Below are positions 57,836-64,000 of a stretch of DNA of 64,000 bases, piece by piece. Source of the DNA: Synechococcus sp. JA-2-3B'a(2-13). GTDB lineage: Bacteria; Cyanobacteriota; Cyanobacteriia; Thermostichales; Thermostichaceae. Under the pieces are notes generated by a model. The model saw only the letters and a list, made by a program, of their open reading frames with translations, was not told where the DNA came from and searched no databases. Position numbers and translations under genes: made by a program. Position 1 is the first letter of the stretch. Every line of letters starts with the position of its first letter. The stretch lies in contig NC_007776.1 of the NCBI RefSeq assembly GCF_000013225.1, positions 1,321,277-1,385,276 of the forward strand, given 5' to 3'.

Positions 57836-57863
57836 AAGGCCTCCGGCCCGCTGGCGCGAACGG
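57836..57863 (+). repeat. Small dispersed repeat inserted in tnpB element 2 (occupied site 1)
   Basis: AAGGCCTCCGGCCCG then CTGGCGCGAACGG. In element 3 the flanks are joined as GGGCTT-T-CGGTAGCCCTG (about 63024-63040), giving an empty site. Confidence 0.9.
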
Positions 57864-57891
57864 TAGCCCTGTAGTTGGCAAGCCAACCACG

Positions 57892-57914
57892 TTCGCGAAG
57901 CGAGCCGTAGGCTT
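57892..57914 (-). repeat. Small dispersed repeat inserted in tnpB element 2 (occupied site 2)
   Basis: On the minus strand AAGCCTACGGCTC then GCTTCGCGAA (23 bp). Element 3 reads CCAACCACG directly into GACCTCTAGG (63060/63061), the empty site. Confidence 0.88.
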
Positions 57915-58119
57915 GACCTCTAGGCTGGTTTACAGCAGCCCCCAAAAGCGCAATCACATTTGCACCGTTAAAATCAGCATCCCCTTCCCAACCACAATGC
58001 CCGCACTTAAATCCCTTCCCATCCCGGTACGACTTACCAGAGTCGGGATGAATGGGCAAGCATTTGTGGCAAGTCTGTGAGGTATAGGCCGGTGGTACAG
58101 TTACCACTTTCTTCACAAG
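57915..58119 (-). pseudogene. tnpB fragment (copy 2), C-terminal part only
   Basis: Encodes VPPAYTSQTCHKC, KCGHCGWEGDADFNGANVIA and LLGAAVNQPRG, the zinc finger and last RuvC acid, then repeat-disrupted end sequence. Everything before about 58105 is unrelated. The frame stays open to 57664 but that tail (GQAYGSLRERGWLANYRATV) is translated end-RNA. No nuclease activity expected. Confidence 0.9.
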
Positions 58120-58314
58120 CTCTCCACAGTTTCGCTGAAATCAATCACTGGGATCCGTTATGCGAGAGACACAGTTGCACCGGCTATGGCTGGTGTTGCT
58201 GGAAAAAGCTGCTTTGAATCATCTGTTGAAAAGCCTGGGCTGCTCGCGAAGTGTGCAGAACCCTCGCGAGAGCATCTACAAACGGCTCATCAATCTTTTG
58301 CCAAGACGGAGACG

Positions 58315-59508
58315 TTAATCCCGACACAGGGATCCAATACGAGCTTGGCAGGTGGCGATTTCTTGGGGGGTGAGGTTGTCCCAATTGACGTCGCGGCGCA
58401 GCACCAAGCCATTGTGCCCAGTGATGAAACGGGGCAGCTCTGCTTGGTCGATCACGCTCAGATCCCGCATGTGATAGGTAGTGTAATAGGTAACATCTGG
58501 GCTCTCGAAATCCACGTCGATAAGGGTGAGGGTCTTGCGGGGGGGCAGAGGGCTGCCCAAGAGAGGACGAGGGCCAGAGCCGAGAATGCCGCAGTGAAGC
58601 AGTTGCAGTTGCCCTTTGTGGCCAGGGTAGTAGCCGTGGTCGTGGCCGCTGATGTAGGTGTGGACGCGGTACTTCTCCAGCAGAGCCCGTTTGGCATCCG
58701 CCTCCAGCAGCACTTCTCCCGGATCGTCGCGCCCGACAGTGATGGCGTAGAGGGGCAGATGGCCGATGACAATGCGCAACTTGGCCTTCTGAGCCCGTTC
58801 GCTGGCCAGAGCCGCTTCCGCCCAGGCCATTTGTTCGGGCGGGATGTAATTGCAGGTGGCATCCCAGACTAGGTAAAACACATCGTCTTTTTCAAAGGTG
58901 TAGTAGAAGGGAAAGTCCCCCCGATCCACAAAGTTCAAACCTGGGTCGTGGGCCGGATCGTTCCAAAACTCGCGGGCCAGATCCCGTTCTTTTTGAAAGA
59001 GAAAGCCGCCCCGGGTGGTGCGGGCACAGGAAGCATCGTGGTTGCCCAGCGTGAAGCCATAGGGGAGTTTGGCCGCACGGATTGGGCCGGCCACATGCCG
59101 GTCGAAGGCTGCCCACATGGCCCGGATGCGCTCCTCCGAGAGGCGGGGATCCTGACCGGCCACCATATCTCCTCCTCCCAAAACAATATCCGGCTGAAGA
59201 TAGGGGATGAGGCCGATGCCCCGATCCACCTCTGGGTCGTATTCCACCGAGCCGTAGATGCCGTTCATGTCACTGATGACCAAGAGGCGCAGATCTCGGC
59301 GGGGGGGGATGTAGAGGCCATGGGGGGCATCTGGATGGGGGACGACGGTGGGGGTGGGCTGGGGGGTAGGAGAGGGGAGAGCGGCTCTAGGGGATCCCAT
59401 CCCTGGGGCTAGATGAGAGGGCTGCTGCCGACTGGCCCAATAGGCTCCTGCCAATCCACTGCTGCTGGCCAACCCCAACAAACCCAGAATTACCTTGCGC
59501 CGCTGCAT
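58315..59508 (-). CDS. Exported calcineurin-like metallophosphoesterase
   Basis: 397 residues from MQRRKVILGLLG, a Tat-like RR signal. Metal motifs: ISDMNG (Asp; Asn in place of the usual His), GGGDMV, GNHDAS, IGHLPL and SGHDHGYY. A proline-rich spacer (SPTPQPTPTVVPHPD) lies between signal and domain. The first-motif D-x-N is unusual (family D-x-H), seen in some periplasmic phosphodiesterase-like proteins. Likely periplasmic phosphoesterase, perhaps for phosphate acquisition. Frame is open 22 codons upstream. Confidence 0.85.
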   Translation of the reverse strand: MQRRKVILGLLGLASSSGLAGAYWASRQQPSHLAPGMGSPRAALPSPTPQPTPTVVPHPDAPHGLYIPPRRDLRLLVISDMNGIYGSVEYDPEVDRGIGLIPYLQPDIVLGGGDMVAGQDPRLSEERIRAMWAAFDRHVAGPIRAAKLPYGFTLGNHDASCARTTRGGFLFQKERDLAREFWNDPAHDPGLNFVDRGDFPFYYTFEKDDVFYLVWDATCNYIPPEQMAWAEAALASERAQKAKLRIVIGHLPLYAITVGRDDPGEVLLEADAKRALLEKYRVHTYISGHDHGYYPGHKGQLQLLHCGILGSGPRPLLGSPLPPRKTLTLIDVDFESPDVTYYTTYHMRDLSVIDQAELPRFITGHNGLVLRRDVNWDNLTPQEIATCQARIGSLCRD

Positions 59509-59682
59509 GATCTTTGCCCCCAACACTCCAGCGGTATTGTAGAAAATCAAAAGGCTGATGTTGGGCTCTTCCATCTGCGCACGGCCTGGACTCGGCTCGA
59601 AGATGGCTATGCGCGGCAGCTCTTGTAGAGTTCGGGGTGTTTTTTGAACAACTGTTGACGCACAAATGCTACCTTGGTAGAG

Positions 59683-60162
59683 ATGAGCAACTACCTATCT
59701 CAGACTCGGTATGACTTGAGGTTTTCCATGCCTCGCCCCTTGGATTCTTTGGAAGCTGCTTTGGAACGGTGCCGGGAGTGCAATCTGCGTTTGAGCCGAC
59801 AGCGCCGTTATATCCTGGAGCTGCTGTGGCAGTGTGGCGAGCACCTCTCCGCCCGCGAGATTTACGATCGCCTAAATCAGCAGGGCAAACCGATTGGCCA
59901 CACGTCCGTTTATCAAAACCTGGAAGCTTTGGCCAGCCACAACATTGTCGAGTGCTTGGATCGTGCCGATGGGCGCCGCTACGGCAACCGCACCCATCCC
60001 CACAGCCACGTGAACTGTCTGGATAGCAACCGCATCTTGGATGTGGACGTGGAGCTGCCGCCTGAACTGCTGGCCCAAGTGGAGCAACAAACGGGCACCC
60101 GCATCCAAAGTTACCGCATTGAGTTTTTTGGGGTGGAAAAGCCTGCGGAGCCCCAGCGGTAA
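59683..60162 (+). CDS. Fur-family transcriptional regulator (PerR-like)
   Basis: 159 residues. Fur winged helix: RECNLRLSRQRRYILELLWQ, HLSAREIYDRLNQQGKPIG, HTSVYQNLEALASHNIVECL; dimerisation part with HPHSHVNCLDSNRILDVDVE. The CxxC pairs that bind structural zinc in Fur, Zur and many PerR proteins are absent (only HVNC remains), so this is an atypical member. In cyanobacteria the family controls iron, zinc or peroxide responses; which of these cannot be told. ATG at 59683 chosen; TTG at 59674 or ATG at 59728 are alternatives. Confidence 0.85.
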   Translation: MSNYLSQTRYDLRFSMPRPLDSLEAALERCRECNLRLSRQRRYILELLWQCGEHLSAREIYDRLNQQGKPIGHTSVYQNLEALASHNIVECLDRADGRRYGNRTHPHSHVNCLDSNRILDVDVELPPELLAQVEQQTGTRIQSYRIEFFGVEKPAEPQR

Positions 60163-60209
60163 CCTTGGCAAAGGGATCCCTGCTGCCCTGAGCAAAAGTT
60201 GGGCAAAGG

Positions 60210-62315
60210 TCAGTAAGCTCGATTTTGGCCTTTGCCGATTTGCGACTGGATTTGCTCGAGAGAACTGGCAGGGGCCAGGCATTTGTTGCCCCAGCACACC
60301 AGCCCTAGAGCTCCTTCCGGCAGAGGTTCGGCTTCGGTGGGGAGAGCAAAGACGGTGGTGGGCCAAGATCGTTGCTGAAAGGCGGGAATGGAATCGGCCT
60401 CCAGGGTGACTTTCACCCAATTGCTGTACCAATCCAGTCCGGCAAAAAGGCTGGGGCAGGTGCGCGGCTGGGTGCTCATGATGTGGGCAAAGGTTTTCAA
60501 GGCCTGCTCTGCCCGCTCCAGGTAGTCCAGATCTCCAGTGAGGGCGGCAAGGCGCACCAGGTTGGCAATGGCCACCCCATTGGCTGCAGGGGTAGCGTTG
60601 TCCTGGAACTCCTTCTCTCGCACCAACAGCTCAGGGGCACTCTGGGCATCGCTGACAAAGTATCCCCCCCTGGCCGGATCCCACAGTTGCGCATCCATCT
60701 CCTGCTGGAGCTGGAGGGCAGCCTGCAACCAGTCTTGAGGGGTGGGATCCCCCACCAGAGGCAGGCAGGCTTGCTGCAAGTCCAACAGGGCCTTGATCAG
60801 CAGGGCGTAATCTTCCGATTTGGCGGGCACCTGAGCTGTGCCATCGTAGTTCAGGCGCAACAGGGATCCGGTCTCAGGGTGGCGCTGCTGGCTGAGGATG
60901 AATTGGGCAGCCCGCAGAGCGAATTGCAGATAGTCTGCGTTGCCGAACACTTGATAGGCCCGCGCCAGGCCGGAGATCATCAAGGCGTTCCAAGAGACGA
61001 TCATCTTGGTGTCGGTGACAGGTGGGATTCGCCCTGGCCAGGATTGCAGACGGGCCGATTGGGCATCCACTGCCGGAGGGAAGGGAACTCGTCGATCCGC
61101 AGAGCCATAGCGTGCCTGAAACAGATGGGTGGTCAAGGCGGCTTCAACTTCTGGCGGCAACGCTCCTCCCTGTTGGCGCTGCAAGACGATGCAGCCGGGC
61201 CGATCGGGGAAGTTGCCCCCCGGCGATAGGTCAAACGCCTGCTGCAAGGCGCGGAAGGTTTCTTCCCCCAAGAGCTCCTGCAGCTCCTGCCAGCGCCAGA
61301 CGTAGAACTCTCCCTCCTCTGGCTCTCGATCTTCTGCCCGGGCAAAGCTGTCGGCATCTTGAGCGGCGTAGAAATACCCGGCAGGGGCGGTCATCTCTCG
61401 CGCCACCCACTCCACCGTCAGCCGCACCGCCCGCTCGATGGCCGGATCTTGGATACCGTGCGCCCACAGATCGGAGAGAAACTCTAGGATCTGCCCGTTG
61501 TCGTAGAGCATCTTTTCAAAGTGGGGCACCGTCCAGGTGGGATCCACGGTGTAGCGGTGAAATCCTCCGGCCACATGGTCGAAGATCCCTCCCAGCACCA
61601 AGGCCATGCCTCGCTCTTTGGCCCGTTCCAGAGCGCTCATGGAGCCGGGGATCCCTTCCGGTGGGTCGAAGCGGGCCGAACGCAATACCAACTGAGCGTA
61701 GGGCATCATGGGAAATTGCTGCACCGCCCCGGCATTGGAGAGCAAAGGCTGGATCTTGGGGATCCCAGAGCGCAGCAGGTCGGCGGGAATGTGGTCTTCC
61801 GGCACTAAGTCGCTGAGGGTGGTCAGAGCCGTCAAAATCTGGCCTTTCATCTCCTCTATTTTTTCCTTTTCCTGCCGGTAAAACTGCAGGATGCGCTGCA
61901 GCAAGGCCAGAAACCCCGGGCGGCCAAAGCGGGGCTCTACGGGAAAATAGGTGCCGGCGTAAAAGGGCACCAGGTCATCGGGCGTGAGGAAAACATTGAG
62001 GGGCCACCCCCCCTGCCCGCTCATGAGCTGCAACGCCTGCATGTAGATGCTGTCGAGATCCGGCCGCTCCTCGCGATCCACCTTGATGGGCAAAAAATGG
62101 GCATTGAGGAAAGCGGCGATCTCCGGGTTGGAAAAAGCCTCGCCCTCCATGACCGTACACCAGTGGCAACTGGAATAGCCGATGGACAGAAAAATCGGCC
62201 TATCCTCGGCCCGGGCTTTCTCCAGAGCTTCTGGGATCCAAGGCCACCAGTCCACCGGGTTCTCGGCGTGCTTGCGCAAATAAAGGCTGGAACTTGTGGC
62301 GAGGCGATTGGCCAT
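60210..62315 (-). CDS. YyaL/DUF255 thioredoxin-domain protein (spermatogenesis-associated 20-like)
   Basis: 701 residues. N-terminal thioredoxin-like domain with FLSIGYSSCHWCTVMEGEAF (C-H-W-C active site), VDREERPDLDSIYMQA and GQGGWPLNVFLTPD; then a six-hairpin (alpha/alpha) glycosidase-like region (GGIFDHVAGGFHRYTVDPTW, VPHFEKMLYDNGQILEFLSD, SWNALMISGLARAYQVFGN). Length matches the family. Function not established. Converges on the Fur gene with a 47 bp gap. Confidence 0.92.
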   Translation of the reverse strand: MANRLATSSSLYLRKHAENPVDWWPWIPEALEKARAEDRPIFLSIGYSSCHWCTVMEGEAFSNPEIAAFLNAHFLPIKVDREERPDLDSIYMQALQLMSGQGGWPLNVFLTPDDLVPFYAGTYFPVEPRFGRPGFLALLQRILQFYRQEKEKIEEMKGQILTALTTLSDLVPEDHIPADLLRSGIPKIQPLLSNAGAVQQFPMMPYAQLVLRSARFDPPEGIPGSMSALERAKERGMALVLGGIFDHVAGGFHRYTVDPTWTVPHFEKMLYDNGQILEFLSDLWAHGIQDPAIERAVRLTVEWVAREMTAPAGYFYAAQDADSFARAEDREPEEGEFYVWRWQELQELLGEETFRALQQAFDLSPGGNFPDRPGCIVLQRQQGGALPPEVEAALTTHLFQARYGSADRRVPFPPAVDAQSARLQSWPGRIPPVTDTKMIVSWNALMISGLARAYQVFGNADYLQFALRAAQFILSQQRHPETGSLLRLNYDGTAQVPAKSEDYALLIKALLDLQQACLPLVGDPTPQDWLQAALQLQQEMDAQLWDPARGGYFVSDAQSAPELLVREKEFQDNATPAANGVAIANLVRLAALTGDLDYLERAEQALKTFAHIMSTQPRTCPSLFAGLDWYSNWVKVTLEADSIPAFQQRSWPTTVFALPTEAEPLPEGALGLVCWGNKCLAPASSLEQIQSQIGKGQNRAY

Positions 62316-62421
62316 GAGTACACCCTCTCACCCTTTTTGCTTTTCAGGCTAGCGCGTCCTCCTCCCAAGGCAGAGCCAACCCACTGTTGTTCAAGATACA
62401 CTCACCCAGGATCCCTGTCGG

Positions 62422-62925
62422 TCAAGCCTGCTCCTGCTCGGCAGCCGGGATCAAAAACTCCAGAGGGCGCCCGTGCAAGACCAAGGTGGTGCTGGGGTTT
62501 TCCACAAAGCCGATCCGCTCGTAAAAGCCGCGCTGATGGGTTGTGAACAGGTAGATGCGCTCCACCGACTGCAGGTGGGGATGGCTGATCAGGGTTTCCA
62601 CCAACTTGCGCCCAATGCCCTGACGTCGGTAGTCGTGATCGACCACGATATCCCAGAGGACGGCCCGGTAAACCCCATCGGAAGTGGCGCGGCCAAAGCC
62701 AATCAGGCGTTCCCCATCCCAGGCGCTGACCACCGGATGGCTGTGGGCAACGGCCCGCTCCATCTCCTCCCGCCGGCGATTCTGCGCCCAAAAGGCGTTG
62801 CGGTTCAACAGCAGGAGAAGCTGATCCAGATCCAGCTCGCCCCGCTCCAGAGAGAAGCGAATGTTGCGGTTGTCCACCGGCTGACGAGAGAGGGCAATGA
62901 CAGGCTCAGGAGAGGGATCGGGCAT
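62422..62925 (-). CDS. GNAT-family N-acetyltransferase
   Basis: 167 residues from MPDPSPEPVIALS. Acetyl-CoA site VVDHDYRRQGIGRKLVETLI (R-x-x-G-I-G-x-K), preceded by AWDGERLIGFGRATSDGVYR and followed by IYLFTTHQRGFYERIGFVE. Part of the plastid-type GNAT family common in cyanobacteria; acceptor unknown. The frame is open to 62973, where it would start beside the right end of tnpB element 3 (62985). Confidence 0.88.
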   Translation of the reverse strand: MPDPSPEPVIALSRQPVDNRNIRFSLERGELDLDQLLLLLNRNAFWAQNRRREEMERAVAHSHPVVSAWDGERLIGFGRATSDGVYRAVLWDIVVDHDYRRQGIGRKLVETLISHPHLQSVERIYLFTTHQRGFYERIGFVENPSTTLVLHGRPLEFLIPAAEQEQA

Positions 62926-62984
62926 GAAGCGGCCTTTGCAGTGGCGAGGGTTGACAATGGGGAAGGTCAGCAAAACACTTGGGC

Positions 62985-63095
62985 GTAAACTACCCGACCC
63001 TGACTGCTTCGCAGTACAGGGCGGGCTTTCGGTAGCCCTGCAGTTGGCAAGCCAACCACGGACCTCTAGGCTGGTTTACAGCAGCCCCCAAAAGC
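62985..63095 (-). ncRNA. Right end / putative omega-RNA of tnpB copy 3
   Basis: Minus strand: GAAAGCCCG, hairpin CCCTG-T-ACTGC-GAA-GCAGT-CAGGG with one unpaired T, then TCGGGTAGTTTAC ending at 62985. It is the simplest of the three ends and serves as the empty-site reference for the two repeat insertions in element 2. Confidence 0.5.
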
Positions 63096-64000
63096 GCAAT
63101 CACATTCGCACCATTCAAATCCGCATCCCCTTCCCATCCACAGTGTCCACACTTAAACTTCTTTCCACTGCGATAGGATTGCGTAGGATCGGGATGGATG
63201 TGCAAACACCGGTGGCAGGTCTGCGACGTGTAGGCAGGCGGAACCAGCACCACAGGTACTCCGGCAATGGCAGCCTTGTAGACCACGAACATCCTAAGCT
63301 GGTAGAATGCCCAGTTATTGGTTCTGCGGCGCTCAGCTTTGCTGCGTGGCTGTTGATTGACCCTTTCCCGGATCCCTGTCAAGTCTTCCAGAGCAATAGC
63401 GCTGTTTGTCGCCTTTGCCCTAGAGACAATAGCTTTGGAGATGCGATGATTGACCCACGCCTGAAAGCGCCTCTCCTTGCCAGACAGCCGTTGCAACAGT
63501 TGACGGCATCTGCGCCGCGAACTGCGGGTGCCCTTACTGGCTTTGCGTTGGAGTGCCGCCCTCAACCGGGAGTAGTGGTCTCGGACTTTGTTCAACTGCT
63601 GTCCATTCCAGTTATCCCCCTCTGACGTATGGGCAATATCTGTCCTTCCCAAGTCCACCCCCAGCACTCTGCCCGTGCGTTGCGGTGGGGATGGCTCCGC
63701 TTCCACACAGATCTGAATAGAGTAGGAACCGTCTTTACGCTTGACCAGAGTGGCGGATTTGGGGTTGGAGCCTGCCAACTGTTCTCTCTGGTAGCGGCCA
63801 ATCGCCAGCTCAAAGCGCTCCCGACCCTCCACCGTGGTCAGCGACACCGTCCAGTCTTTCTCGCGAAACGAAAAGATACGGGCATCGTAGGTCGCAAAGC
63901 CTCTCTTGAACGCTTTGACCGGACGGTTTTTCTGTCGGGCAACTTTACGGGCACCGGCCAGCCGTCTGCAGACCTGCTGGGCCAGATTACTGGACAAGCC
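62990..64000 (-). CDS. tnpB: TnpB-family RNA-guided nuclease, copy 3, cut by window edge
   Basis: At least 335 residues visible; the N-terminus lies beyond the window. RuvC acids present in LGVDLGRTDIAHTS, IALEDLTGIRERV and EGDADLNGANVIALL, and the zinc finger in TCHRC and KCGHC. Closely similar to copy 1 but without its eight-residue repeat-derived insertion (reads SSNLAQQVCRR). The arm FYQLRMFVVYKAAIAG differs from copy 1 (QLRQFLEYKARVAG). No tnpA in view. Probably intact. Confidence 0.9.
   Translation of the reverse strand, partial: GLSSNLAQQVCRRLAGARKVARQKNRPVKAFKRGFATYDARIFSFREKDWTVSLTTVEGRERFELAIGRYQREQLAGSNPKSATLVKRKDGSYSIQICVEAEPSPPQRTGRVLGVDLGRTDIAHTSEGDNWNGQQLNKVRDHYSRLRAALQRKASKGTRSSRRRCRQLLQRLSGKERRFQAWVNHRISKAIVSRAKATNSAIALEDLTGIRERVNQQPRSKAERRRTNNWAFYQLRMFVVYKAAIAGVPVVLVPPAYTSQTCHRCLHIHPDPTQSYRSGKKFKCGHCGWEGDADLNGANVIALLGAAVNQPRGPWLACQLQGYRKPALYCEAVRVG

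Larger units (their letters stand above)
57792..57935 (-). ncRNA. Right end / putative omega-RNA of tnpB copy 2
   Basis: Minus strand ends AGCC-TGCCCTG hairpin (CCCTG-T-ACTGC-GAA-GCAGT-CAGGG) then TCGGGTAGTTTAC at 57792, the same plan as copies 1 and 3. Relative to copy 3 it carries two dispersed-repeat insertions, either of which would alter the RNA fold. Confidence 0.5.

Noticed and set aside
58184-58384. Minus-strand 66-codon frame after the metallophosphoesterase gene
   Set aside because: Part of it reads protein-like (FVDALARVLHTSRAAQAFQQ), but it overlaps the 3' end of the metallophosphoesterase gene and has no clear start; possibly a remnant, not enough to call.

Overview
The window is cyanobacterial chromosome. 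It carries genes or domains that are typical of cyanobacteria (ndhG-ndhE, a CrtISO carotenoid isomerase, proteins resembling DUF1818, DUF1830, DUF3110, DUF3769 and DUF4330, a YbjN-like protein, a pheophorbide-oxygenase-like Rieske protein). The octamer GGGATCCC and close variants are scattered through most ordinary genes, in the way HIP1 (GCGATCGC) is iterated in other cyanobacteria. I infer a unicellular thermophilic Synechococcus of the Yellowstone hot-spring A/B type, but no strain was checked.

Layout. 1-8.9 kb: end of der, smpB, a BMP-family solute-binding protein, a glutathione S-transferase, a Rieske oxygenase, era, a SpoIID-like protein, a DUF1818 protein and an FAD-binding subunit. 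9.4-12.4 kb: a pilin-like gene, tRNA-Arg(CCU), small membrane proteins, a complete IS5-family element and the remnant of a second one. 12.4-24.6 kb: ndhE/ndhG, a TPM protein, a lipoate-ligase-like protein, mtnN, an unusual SNase-PspA fusion, a methyltransferase, then a 2.2 kb segment (Ig/propeller protein plus DUF4330 protein) bracketed by two 281 bp inverted repeats, and lpxD. 24.6-38.1 kb: an accessory island of very large glycosyltransferase-methyltransferase fusion proteins in two paralogous families with duplicated, converted and truncated copies, bounded by Uma2 genes, a HEARO-like element and a solitary tnpB. 38.4-45.1 kb: crtISO, a Rieske oxygenase, potA-potB, a RecB-like nuclease. 45.1-50.9 kb: a minus-strand cluster of a small conserved gene, cimA, coaE, a coiled-coil gene and dnaX. 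51.4-63 kb: larE, a DUF3769 (LptD-like) outer-membrane protein, DUF1830, DUF3110, ArsR and Fur regulators, a metallophosphoesterase, a thioredoxin-domain YyaL protein and a GNAT protein. Two further tnpB copies (one a fragment, one cut by the window edge) lie at 57.8 and 63 kb.

The most striking non-gene signal is a family of about 24 bp dispersed repeats (beginning AAGGACTCCG and ending GCTGACGCGA in consensus) that sit inside proteins and inside other mobile elements. Comparing the three tnpB copies gives three occupied/empty-site pairs inside this window, so the element appears able to insert. Six copies lie in the C-terminal third of dnaX, and others form protein tails, linkers or start regions of cimA, coaE, era, a RecB-like nuclease and a DUF1818 gene. 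It resembles in size and behaviour the small dispersed repeats described in Nostoc.

Other leads are the SNase domain (lacking the Arg87-equivalent) fused through a membrane helix to a PspA/IM30-like coiled coil, the three-catalytic-domain GT/methyltransferase proteins with a 1.04 kb gene-conversion tract, and two HEARO-like structured elements, one of which supplies the apparent start codon of era.
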